From: Myxococcales bacterium
Lineage (GTDB): Bacteria > Myxococcota_A > UBA9160 > UBA4427
Assembly: GCA_012960035.1 (NCBI GenBank)
Contig: DUBZ01000124.1
Location: forward strand, 62,001 to 126,000
DNA length: 64,000 nucleotides
Direction: 5' to 3'
Shown here: positions 17,870 through 25,906 of the stretch, piece after piece
How positions within the stretch are numbered: the first letter of the stretch is position 1
Layout: each line of letters starts with the position of its first letter
Program-made: the position numbers and the translations under genes
The notes under the pieces: model-generated
Seen by the model: only the letters and a program-made list of their open reading frames with translations
Databases searched by the model: none
What the model was told of the DNA's origin: nothing

Positions 17870-19378
17870 ATGAGCGAATCTGAGAATTCGCAGGGGCTGT
17901 GGGCGCGACGCTTCGCTCTACTTGGGGCGGCTGTCGCGGTGACGGCTGGGTTGCTTTTCGCACTCAGCGACAACCCGAAGTATGCCCTCGGCGAAATGGT
18001 ACGAGGCTCCGCTCTCGACGCGGGCTTCCGCATGGTGATGGGCGAAGTACGCGGGCGACTGCGACCCAGCGTCGATCGATGCATTGTCAAGCATCAGGCA
18101 GAGTCGCCAACGAACATCATCCTCATCGCGGTCGACACCCTTCGCGCGGATCACCTCGGCTTTCAGGGCTACGAACGAAACGTATCTCCCAACCTTGATG
18201 CGCTGGCGCGAGACTCGTTGACCTTTCGCCAAGCCATCTCGGCAGCCCCCTGGACGACCCCCGCATTCGTCGGCGTGTTTACAGGCTCGCACCCCGGCGC
18301 GCTCGGTTTCGAGGGCGACCCTTTGTTGCTCCCCAGCGAAGTCCCCGTGCTCGCTCAAGTGCTGTGCGAAGCCGGGTGGCAAACCGCGGGCGTGGTATCT
18401 CATTCGTATGTGGGCGTGCGCTACGGCTTCGACCGAGGCTTTGACCGATGGGACGAACGCAACGCCGGCGGTCATACCCACATTTCTTCCGAGAACATCA
18501 CCGCGCAATCGCTCGAGTTCATCGATTCATTCACCGACGACCGGCGCCCCTTCTTCTTATTCGCCCACTACTTTGACCCGCACTCGGATTATTTGGAACA
18601 CGAAGAGCATCGTTTTTCCGACGGGGTTTCAGGTTCGGCACTCAGCGAGGCGGACAATATCAACGAGTTGATCAAACTCGCGTCGGCGGGCAAGCTCGAC
18701 GCGGCTTCCGTTCAGCAGATCGTCGACAGCTACGATTCCGAGATCGCCCATACCGACGAGCAAATCGGGCTGCTCATCGCGCAACTCAAAGAGCGCGGCT
18801 TGTATAAGGACAGCATGATCATCTTCTTGGGCGATCACGGCGAAATGCTCGTGGAACGTCCAGAAAACCTGCTGGGTCATGGCATGGCGGTCTACCAAGC
18901 GCTGGTCCACGTCCCGCTGCTGATCAAACTACCGGGCTCCGAACGGATCGGGCAAATGGACACCCCGGTGAGCACGGTGGATGTGCTCCCTACGATCCTC
19001 GATGCCATCGGCCACCCTGCTCCACCGCCGAGCGCATCGGGCGAACGCTCACTGCTTCGCGTCGATCGCGGTTCACCACGGCCGGTATTCGCACAAACCC
19101 GGCGCGATGGTTTCCGAGACACGGTACTCCACGGAAAGTGGAAGCTGATCCGGGACACCTCGATTAATGCGTCCGAGCTTTACGATGTGACTCGGGACGA
19201 GGATGAACGCGACGACCTTTCACGTCAGTTCCCCGACGTCGTAAGCCACATGGAATCGCTCTTGGTCGACTGGCACAAAGAACTCGAAGCAAGCCGAAGC
19301 GGCATTCGCGCCACTGCACCGCCGCAACTCACGCCTGCTGAGCGGGAACAACTTCGAGGCCTGGGTTACGTCGAGTAG
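17870..19378 (+). CDS. Sulfatase-superfamily protein with N-terminal membrane anchor
   Basis: The 502-residue protein has an N-terminal membrane helix (FALLGAAVAVTAGLLFAL, about 15-32) and then an alkaline-phosphatase/sulfatase-type domain. Metal-binding motifs are VDTLRADH (88-95) and FLGDHGE, with GHGMAVYQALVHVPLL after it. The place of the nucleophile reads APWTTPAFVGVFTG (about 126-139) instead of C/S-x-P-x-R, so it cannot form formylglycine and probably uses Thr, as in phosphotransferase or phosphodiesterase branches. It ends REQLRGLGYVE, common in this group. Its last 13 bp overlap the end of the convergent membrane gene. Confidence 0.82.
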   Translation: MSESENSQGLWARRFALLGAAVAVTAGLLFALSDNPKYALGEMVRGSALDAGFRMVMGEVRGRLRPSVDRCIVKHQAESPTNIILIAVDTLRADHLGFQGYERNVSPNLDALARDSLTFRQAISAAPWTTPAFVGVFTGSHPGALGFEGDPLLLPSEVPVLAQVLCEAGWQTAGVVSHSYVGVRYGFDRGFDRWDERNAGGHTHISSENITAQSLEFIDSFTDDRRPFFLFAHYFDPHSDYLEHEEHRFSDGVSGSALSEADNINELIKLASAGKLDAASVQQIVDSYDSEIAHTDEQIGLLIAQLKERGLYKDSMIIFLGDHGEMLVERPENLLGHGMAVYQALVHVPLLIKLPGSERIGQMDTPVSTVDVLPTILDAIGHPAPPPSASGERSLLRVDRGSPRPVFAQTRRDGFRDTVLHGKWKLIRDTSINASELYDVTRDEDERDDLSRQFPDVVSHMESLLVDWHKELEASRSGIRATAPPQLTPAEREQLRGLGYVE

Positions 19379-20550
19379 GCCGAGGGTTCTTCAGCGTTTT
19401 CCGCCGGCGCATCCAGCTTCCCCGCGGCCTTGAGAAACCAAAGCGCTGCGAGGACGGGGAGACAGTACTTCTCCCATGGCGTCCATAAAAATGCCATCAG
19501 GACGAAGTTGATGGCGATGAGCAACGTCCCCAAATCGAGACGGGCGAATCGAATCACCGTAATGCAAGCGAGCACGAAGTGGATCAGCACGCGAGCGACG
19601 CCGCCAGCCGTGCCCTCTCCCAACACAAAAACCAGCGTCCGATTGAAGGGCCCGACGCCGTCGGTGTAGTCCGGCGTAAACAGCAAAAAGCCGACGACCA
19701 CAAGCAAAATCTTGAGGGCCGTGTTCCAGTCAAAGTCAAAGGGACGAAAACGGCGATCGATCACCCACTCAGGCAATACAAAGTAGATCCCCATCGCCGA
19801 AAGAAAGTAGAGCGAGTAAGCCGGGTCCGCGCTCGCGAGCGAGTTGGTATGCCGCGGCCACTTATGCAGACCGTCGTGAGGCCCGATCCCTCCGAAGAAC
19901 GCGTACCAGCCAAGCAAGGTCGCGGCCGCGAACGCGTACGGCAACCATCGGGAGAACGACAGCCCCTTCGATCGGAGCATCACCAGTCCTTCGTACGCCA
20001 CCACTGCGGCGGGAAAGGCGACCATGTATTGGCGGGTTGCGATCGAAAGTGCGAAGAAGACAAGACCCGCAATGTGTTGGTCGCGGACGTACGACCAGAA
20101 ACCCAAAAGAACGAAGAGCGCCGCGAGCGTGTCGGTATAGACGAGCATGCTCATCGGCAACCAGTATGGATACGCGAACAGCCCCAACGCACAGAGCAGC
20201 GGCGCAGTTTGCTGTTGTCCCGGGGCGGGTTGGCGCAGGGCAATCAAAGCCAGTGCAGCAAGTGAAGCGAAAAAGCTAAGGACCCTGCCCGCAGCAATCC
20301 CGGCCCCGAACATATTTTCGAGCCAAGCCCCTGCAAGAAAGCTGACGGGCGTCATCGGTTCGTTGTAGTTCTGAATCTCGGCGACGCCGGGCGGCCAGAT
20401 TTTGGCAAAGGACATGACCTGGTCCCAAAACTGGGCCTCGTCTTTCACCGGCTCGAACGACAAGCCGCCCATATAGGTGAGCGCGCCCGCATACGCGGCA
20501 ACGAGGCCGACCCACATCGCGAGACGAAGCTTTCGAACGTCGAGGTTCAT
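19366..20550 (-). CDS. GT-C-type glycosyltransferase-like membrane protein
   Basis: The 394-residue protein has about ten hydrophobic segments. After the first helix comes a luminal/periplasmic acidic motif, FEPVKDEAQFWDQV, and then NYNEPMTPVSFLAGAWLE. An early acidic loop after helix 1 followed by multiple helices is characteristic of GT-C enzymes that use lipid-linked sugars (PMT, ALG10-like). The C-terminus (MAFLWTPWEKYCLPVLAALWFLKA) is also polytopic. Donor and acceptor are unknown. It sits immediately downstream of the exosortase/EpsI-like pair on the same strand, 43 bp away, which is consistent with cell-surface or exopolysaccharide work. Confidence 0.6.
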   Translation of the reverse strand: MNLDVRKLRLAMWVGLVAAYAGALTYMGGLSFEPVKDEAQFWDQVMSFAKIWPPGVAEIQNYNEPMTPVSFLAGAWLENMFGAGIAAGRVLSFFASLAALALIALRQPAPGQQQTAPLLCALGLFAYPYWLPMSMLVYTDTLAALFVLLGFWSYVRDQHIAGLVFFALSIATRQYMVAFPAAVVAYEGLVMLRSKGLSFSRWLPYAFAAATLLGWYAFFGGIGPHDGLHKWPRHTNSLASADPAYSLYFLSAMGIYFVLPEWVIDRRFRPFDFDWNTALKILLVVVGFLLFTPDYTDGVGPFNRTLVFVLGEGTAGGVARVLIHFVLACITVIRFARLDLGTLLIAINFVLMAFLWTPWEKYCLPVLAALWFLKAAGKLDAPAENAEEPSAYST

Positions 20551-20593
20551 TCTCGATCATTCTCGCGGCGAAGCGGTAGCCCTATTCGAAGAC

Positions 20594-21220
20594 TCATGAA
20601 TCGCACGCCGCTTGTAGCTGCTGCCATGCTTCCTGAAACCATTCTTCAGTCGCGGTTTCAAGAACTTGCGTTTCATCAATGTCGCCGACCGCAGACAAGA
20701 TCAACACATTGAGTGGACGCGTTCCGCTGATGAGCTGATCAACCGCAAGCCGCAGCCCCGACTGAAGGGGATGGCTCACGGGCCTTCCCCCTTGAACGTA
20801 GAGGTAGGCTTCGATGTAGACCTTCCCCAGCATTTCATATTGGCTCCAGTGGACGGGAACGACATTGCCCTTCACCTCGAGCGATCGGACTTCGCGGGGG
20901 ATGATGTACGCCATGCTGTCGAAGCCAAAACTCATCGGGCTCGCATAAAAGCGAGAACTCGCATAGGTCCGAAACGCCAAGACCTTCAGCGGCTCTGACG
21001 CAGCGGTAAAGAGTCTCCCTTCGACACTGATCGAAGTTCGCCTGCGCGGAACGGGTTTTCGCATCGACGCGTTCGCGATTTCGCTGGCCAAGAAGAATGC
21101 TTCGGGGTCGCGACACTCGTCGCTCGTGGGCGTCTTCGCAACGTGAAACCAGACCGGCAGCGCCGAGGCGATAAACAGTACGGCTGCGATGAGCGCGAGA
21201 CGCGGAGACAAGTTGATCAT
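20594..21220 (-). CDS. Exosortase-associated EpsI-like protein
   Basis: ATG 21220 overlaps the exosortase stop (ATGA) and gives 208 residues; longer in-frame starts read antisense into the exosortase gene. It begins with a membrane helix (LALIAAVLFIASALPVWFHVA), followed by a periplasmic domain that includes RTYASSRFYASPMSFGFDSMAYIIPRE, VHWSQYEMLGKVYIEAYLYVQGG and PLNVLILSAVGDIDE. The general plan (one anchor, then Tyr/Trp-rich strands with YxYxxGGR) fits EpsI proteins that accompany exosortases. The call depends largely on its coupling to the exosortase gene. Confidence 0.6.
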   Translation of the reverse strand: MINLSPRLALIAAVLFIASALPVWFHVAKTPTSDECRDPEAFFLASEIANASMRKPVPRRRTSISVEGRLFTAASEPLKVLAFRTYASSRFYASPMSFGFDSMAYIIPREVRSLEVKGNVVPVHWSQYEMLGKVYIEAYLYVQGGRPVSHPLQSGLRLAVDQLISGTRPLNVLILSAVGDIDETQVLETATEEWFQEAWQQLQAACDS

Positions 21221-22311
21221 GACAACGCCTCCCGCAGCGCACGTCGATCGGACAGCAACCACACCCCGAAGATCACGAGCAAGAAGCACAGGGTACCCAG
21301 CATGCCGTGAAGGGGCGTGTCGTACTTCCAGTCGAGCCCGTGGCTTGAGCCGATCCACAACAGCGACGCGATGCGCAGACCGTTTAAAATCGCGGTGAGG
21401 GCATACGGTGCGAGCAAGATCGCAATTCGACGCGACCAGGACTTGGTGGTGTAGGCACACAAGATCGCGAACGCGAGCCCGCTATAGAAAGAGGACAGGC
21501 CGCCGCAGTTCTGAGTAACTTCGATGCCCCCGGACTCCCCCATCAAGAAGCGCGTGCCGACGCGGGTCGAGTCAATTCCGAATCCCCGCGCGACCTCAGC
21601 TCCAATCTCAGAGGTGAGGGTCGGCAAGTAGAGCGGGTCGCTTAGACCATCCGGTAGCGGGATCAGGAAGCAACAGAACGCCAACGGAAAGGCGATGCGC
21701 TTGGTTCGCCTGGCTCCCAAGAGCAGCAGCGACAAGCCCGGAATGATCAGCAGCATCCCCACGACCGCGACGTAATGGGACCGCATTCCCGCGTCAAGCA
21801 TGACGAGCACGCAGCCAGGGATCAAGAAAGCAAGCGCCGAAGGGCTCGACTCAGGAGATGCAATTGGGTCGGCGCGCAATTGATGGCGCGCGATCAAGAT
21901 CGCGAAGAACACCACGAACAAACCGTGCGGGTTCCGCCAGATACTTTCGGCATACTCGAGATGAAGCCACCAGAGTGTCGGAGCTAGTAACACGAACACG
22001 CTGGCAAGAACCATCCAGACCGCGAGGGATGGACGCGCGAGCGTCCAAGATCGCGAGACGGGCTCACCTTGGGCACGGTGATACAAACGAAACCAAGTCG
22101 CGGGCACGGCTCCGGCGACACCCAGTATCGCCGCCGCAAGCGGCCGCCCCGCACCGGTGATGGGACTGAGCGCGAGCAACGCCGCGATCATGACGAACCA
22201 CATCGCATCCAAGGACGTGGCAGTGCCCAAGACACGAATCCATGCCCGAGGTCCCGCCATCGTTCGTTCTTCGTCAGTCACTTCCGCATAGGGCGGAGAC
22301 ACGGGTAGCAC
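21217..22311 (-). CDS. Exosortase (polytopic cysteine transpeptidase)
   Basis: The 364-residue protein has about eight to nine membrane helices and the exosortase/archaeosortase catalytic triad in order: Cys269 in TQNCGGLSSFYSGLAF, Arg313 in NGLRIASLLWIG and His335 in PLHGMLG. These enzymes cut a C-terminal sorting signal (PEP-CTERM type) and release or anchor proteins at the cell surface, usually with exopolysaccharide genes nearby. I see no PEP-CTERM protein in this window. GTG 22311 or ATG 22260 could be the start. Its exact subtype (XrtA, B and so on) is not clear. Confidence 0.82.
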   Translation of the reverse strand: MLPVSPPYAEVTDEERTMAGPRAWIRVLGTATSLDAMWFVMIAALLALSPITGAGRPLAAAILGVAGAVPATWFRLYHRAQGEPVSRSWTLARPSLAVWMVLASVFVLLAPTLWWLHLEYAESIWRNPHGLFVVFFAILIARHQLRADPIASPESSPSALAFLIPGCVLVMLDAGMRSHYVAVVGMLLIIPGLSLLLLGARRTKRIAFPLAFCCFLIPLPDGLSDPLYLPTLTSEIGAEVARGFGIDSTRVGTRFLMGESGGIEVTQNCGGLSSFYSGLAFAILCAYTTKSWSRRIAILLAPYALTAILNGLRIASLLWIGSSHGLDWKYDTPLHGMLGTLCFLLVIFGVWLLSDRRALREALS

Positions 22312-22635
22312 CTCGGTAGATCACGGGGCCAAAGCCAGTGAGCACACTCAATCTCAACTCATGCTGCACGCCTAGAGGACAACAGGCAAAGACATGGCCT
22401 AGTGCAGAGCGAGGTCAGAATCGAAAGACCATAGCAACCCCGAACCTCGGCTGAATGGGTATGGAGTCGCAACAACACACCAGCACTCCATCATGAACAC
22501 GCAGCTGAGCGCATGAGATGCATGTCAATTGGCACCGAAGCCAGACAACGGGCCGTGGGCTGCGCAAGACTTGCGGGTTGAAACACCCGAGGGCGCGTCA
22601 AATTGGCGCGCGTGGCCGACGTGACTTCGTACTGA
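22312..22635. other. Intergenic region between cysteine desulfurase and exosortase genes
   Basis: About 320 bp. An open frame overlapping the desulfurase end on the same strand shows no protein-like pattern. No clear hairpin terminator or promoter boxes were recognised. Confidence 0.45.
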
Positions 22636-23781
22636 CTAGCCCTGTCGCTGCTCACGTACTGCAGTGACAACTTGCTCGGCTGCACGGAGTACATCTTCTC
22701 GCGTCGTGCCTCGGCCCAAGCCAAACCGCAACGAAGCGCGCGCGAGTTTCTTGTCTCGCCCGATTGCGAGCAGCACATGACTCGGCTCGCCGCTCGACGA
22801 GCTGCACGCGGACCCGCTCGAAACTGCAAGCCCTGGGAGTGCGAGCAGCAACCGTTCACCATTTGTATTGGGAAATGACAAGTTGAGGTTGCCGGGCAAG
22901 CGGGCCTCGAGGGTCCCATTGGTAATCACGTCAGAGAACGCCGCAGTCAATCGCTCGTGCAGTAGCCCTCTCAGCTCAAGCAGCCGCTTCGTTTCCAGCT
23001 GCTGTTCTTCGATACAAAGATCAAGCGCCCGGGCGAGGCCGACAATCAGCGGCACCGCCAAGGTTCCAGGACGGATTCCCTGCTCCTGCCCGCCGCCGGC
23101 AAACAGCGAACGCAATCGAATCTTCGGCCGACGATTGCGGATATAGAGTGCACCAACACCCTTAGGGCCGTAGATCTTGTGGGCAGAAATGGACAAGAGA
23201 TCGAGCGGCGTTTCGTCCACGCGAAGTGGAACCTTCCCAACCGCTTGGGCGCCGTCGCAATGCAGCACGACACCTTTCTCGCAGCAGACACGCGCAATCT
23301 CATCCAGGGGCTGAAGCGTTCCAATTTCGCTATTCGCCGCGGAGACGCTGACAAGGCGCGTCGACTCGTCGATGGCGTTTGCCACTTGGTCTGCCGAAAT
23401 CAGCCCTTCCGCGTCGACAGACAAACGAACGACCCGCCCTCCACGAACGCCTTGGGCGGCGCAGGCTTCGAGAACCGACGGATGTTCCGTCTCGACCGTC
23501 ACCACATTTGACGGCTCCGGAGTCGCGCCCAACACACCTTGGATCGCGATGTTGTTGCTCTCCGTCGCGCCGCTTGTAAACGCGACTTCTTCCGGCATCG
23601 CACCCAGATGGGCGGCGATGCGTTCGCGCGCATCTTCGACCGCCGCTTCTGCGCGAAAACCGAAGACGTGAGTCGAACTCGACGCGTTGCCAAAGTCGTC
23701 GCGAAAGTACGGAAGCATCGCTTCCAACACGCGGGGATCTACCGGTGTCGTGGCTTGATGATCGAGGTAGATGGGTTTCAT
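22636..23781 (-). CDS. Cysteine desulfurase (IscS/NifS family)
   Basis: ATG 23781 gives 381 residues starting MKPIYLDHQATTPVDPRVLEAM, the usual IscS/NifS opening. PLP-binding features are SGATESNNIAIQG and the Schiff-base Lys in SISAHKIYGPKGVGALYIRN. The catalytic persulfide Cys is in VSSGSACSSSSGEPSHVLLAIG, the long-loop (group I) arrangement. It supplies sulfur for Fe-S clusters and tRNA thiolation. No iscU or iscR neighbours are present, so it stands alone. The extra 18 residues of a longer frame are polar and unsupported. Confidence 0.92.
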   Translation of the reverse strand: MKPIYLDHQATTPVDPRVLEAMLPYFRDDFGNASSSTHVFGFRAEAAVEDARERIAAHLGAMPEEVAFTSGATESNNIAIQGVLGATPEPSNVVTVETEHPSVLEACAAQGVRGGRVVRLSVDAEGLISADQVANAIDESTRLVSVSAANSEIGTLQPLDEIARVCCEKGVVLHCDGAQAVGKVPLRVDETPLDLLSISAHKIYGPKGVGALYIRNRRPKIRLRSLFAGGGQEQGIRPGTLAVPLIVGLARALDLCIEEQQLETKRLLELRGLLHERLTAAFSDVITNGTLEARLPGNLNLSFPNTNGERLLLALPGLAVSSGSACSSSSGEPSHVLLAIGRDKKLARASLRFGLGRGTTREDVLRAAEQVVTAVREQRQG

Positions 23782-23942
23782 TGGGTTCGCCTGCTCAATG
23801 GTCCGATGGGCGATTGGGCGGAAGAGAACACGCAAACTAGCACAGCGCCATCATCTCATTTCGTGCTGCGCGACGCGAAACGCGAACGCTGTGCCGACGG
23901 TTTCGACCGCGGCATTTGCGGTCGATCGACTCGCGTTGCCTC

Positions 23943-24461
23943 TCACTCGATCCGAAATAGATCGCCGACAGGATCGAAGCGAGTCGACCATTCGTCGTCA
24001 CGGCGCAACCCACGGCACAACTTCCAATCGGCCGTGACGCATGACATCGTCGGCTCCCCCAGAAGGGTTGCAGCCAAGGCCGCCTCTTCTGTTTCATGTT
24101 TCCATGAAAGTGCGGCGTGAGACTGCCCAGCGGCAGAGTCCTGAAGCACGAGTTCGCGGATCGCATCGCTCCCTGCGCCGCAAGCGCTGAGAAGGTTCAA
24201 GATCGGCGCCATCCTTTCGGGCGGTGGTGCAATGAGGGGGGAGTCCGTAAGCCCAGGCTCCCGACCTGCGAGCTTGGCGACACCACGCACAAGCTCGACC
24301 GGAACATCCGTGCGAAACCGCCACACGCACCCCAGCCGCGTGCGTCCCAATACGAACAACGGTGCTGCGGACAGTCCGGCGTTTAGATCGATCCGTTCCC
24401 CATCGCTCATTGGATACCGCGCGTCGAGAAGTGCACCGATGAATTCGAGGTCGTGGCTCAT
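23943..24461 (-). CDS. Hypothetical protein following PepQ
   Basis: ATG 24461 lies 13 bp downstream of the PepQ stop and gives 172 residues; a frame to 24500 would overlap PepQ. The sequence MSHDLEFIGALLDARYPMSDGERID is followed by a RTRLGCVWRFRTDVPVELVRGVAKLAGREPGL stretch and a region with GQSHAALSWKHETEEAALAATLLGEP. No signal peptide or membrane segment is visible. I do not recognise a family; the middle has the look of an N-terminal module before acyltransferase domains, but no such domain follows. Confidence 0.55.
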   Translation of the reverse strand: MSHDLEFIGALLDARYPMSDGERIDLNAGLSAAPLFVLGRTRLGCVWRFRTDVPVELVRGVAKLAGREPGLTDSPLIAPPPERMAPILNLLSACGAGSDAIRELVLQDSAAGQSHAALSWKHETEEAALAATLLGEPTMSCVTADWKLCRGLRRDDEWSTRFDPVGDLFRIE

Positions 24462-24474
24462 CTCCGAAGCGGCG

Positions 24475-25833
24475 TCATTCGGCCCTGTGTCCAGGAACAT
24501 AGGGTCGGGTCAAGTTTTCAGATCCCGATTCAGTGACCAGCACATCATCCTCGATCCGAATGCCACCGAAGGGCATCAGCGCATCGACGTGCCCCCAATT
24601 GACCGCGTCGCGACATGGGCCAACTCGAAGTTCGTCGAGAAGCATGGGAATAAAGTAGACCCCTGGCTCGATCGTGATGACGTGTCCCGGCTCGAGTGTT
24701 CGCGTCGTGCGCAAATTCGGACAGTCTTCCGGCGGTGCTTTCAAGCCGCCCGCGATCCCTTCTTGACGCCCGCCGACGTCGTGCACATTCAAACCAAGAT
24801 AGTGCCCAAGGCCATGCGGAAAGAACGCTGCCGCCACGCCACGGTTTCGTGCGTCCTCCGGCTCGACGTTGAGGACACCCACCTCGTACAGCAGCGCGGC
24901 AATCGACGTTTCTGCCTTCCGGTGCAGGTCGACAAAGCTTAAACCCGGGGCAACGTCCGCAGCAAGTTGTTGTTGCAACGCCTCCATTCCGTCTAGCAGT
25001 GCAGCGAACTCCGACGACGCGTCATCTTCATTTCCAAGACAGTACGTGCGCGTGATATCACTCGCATAACCGCGAACCATGGCGCCGGCATCGACGAGAA
25101 AGCTCTTGCCGGGGCTGGGTTTCGTACGCCGACGATGCTGATAGTGGAGTACGGCAGCGGCCTCATCCCAGGCAATGATGTTTGGATAAGGAAGCGTGCT
25201 GTCATCTTGCATTGTCGCTTTGAGGTAGGCGAGATGAAGATCGAATTCGCTCATTCCTCGAGTCATACCCTGACGTAGCGCCGCATGGCCGCGCCCGGCA
25301 ACTGCTTGTGCTTCGCGAAGGCATTCAACTTCGTATTCCGTCTTGGTCGCGCGCCCCCAATCAAGCGCGGCAATGAGGCTCGGCGGATCGAAGCAGTCCG
25401 GCGCGATTCCCAGTGCCAAGGAAACCGACCTGTCGTCGCCCACGAACGCAACGCGTCCCGGCGGCTTTTCGTTTGGCCAACTCGCCTCAACATCTTCGGT
25501 GGAGCGCACGTCGATCACGTCAATCAACCAGTCCTCAAGAACCGGAGGCGGTGCGTTCCAATAGTCCTTCGGTACCGAGCGAAGCAAGCGCACGGGTCGA
25601 CCGGGCTCGAGGATCAGCAAGTGATCGTGCCCCTCGATCGGCGCGAGTCGCCCGAAGTGCGCGTGGGTTCGAAACGGAATCGCCAGATCATCGGCGTAGT
25701 ACGCGCGCGCGCTTCCCGCGTGAAACACCACCGCGTCGAAAGCTTCGCCGTGCTCGCGCAAGTGTTCGAGCGCTTCGCAGACCCAAGCTTTGATCTGTGC
25801 GACATGTTGCGCGTATAAGCCGATGCCGCTCAC
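24475..25833 (-). CDS. pepQ: Xaa-Pro dipeptidase / M24 metallopeptidase
   Basis: The 452-residue protein has a creatinase-like N-terminal domain and a pita-bread catalytic domain. The five metal ligands are all visible: Asp in FLVDAGAM, Asp in SDITRTY, His in FFPHGLGHYLGL, Glu in TIEPGVYF, and Glu in GGIRIEDDVLV. It hydrolyses dipeptides with C-terminal proline in the cytoplasm. The length fits PepQ. It lies 73 bp downstream of mpl and 13 bp upstream of a hypothetical gene on the same strand. Confidence 0.92.
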   Translation of the reverse strand: MSGIGLYAQHVAQIKAWVCEALEHLREHGEAFDAVVFHAGSARAYYADDLAIPFRTHAHFGRLAPIEGHDHLLILEPGRPVRLLRSVPKDYWNAPPPVLEDWLIDVIDVRSTEDVEASWPNEKPPGRVAFVGDDRSVSLALGIAPDCFDPPSLIAALDWGRATKTEYEVECLREAQAVAGRGHAALRQGMTRGMSEFDLHLAYLKATMQDDSTLPYPNIIAWDEAAAVLHYQHRRRTKPSPGKSFLVDAGAMVRGYASDITRTYCLGNEDDASSEFAALLDGMEALQQQLAADVAPGLSFVDLHRKAETSIAALLYEVGVLNVEPEDARNRGVAAAFFPHGLGHYLGLNVHDVGGRQEGIAGGLKAPPEDCPNLRTTRTLEPGHVITIEPGVYFIPMLLDELRVGPCRDAVNWGHVDALMPFGGIRIEDDVLVTESGSENLTRPYVPGHRAE

Positions 25834-25906
25834 GCGACCGTCCTCGAAGCACGGCGAAGGACATGGCGTCGCGTGTGAGCAGCAGCGCCCACCCCGCGCG
25901 TGCGCG

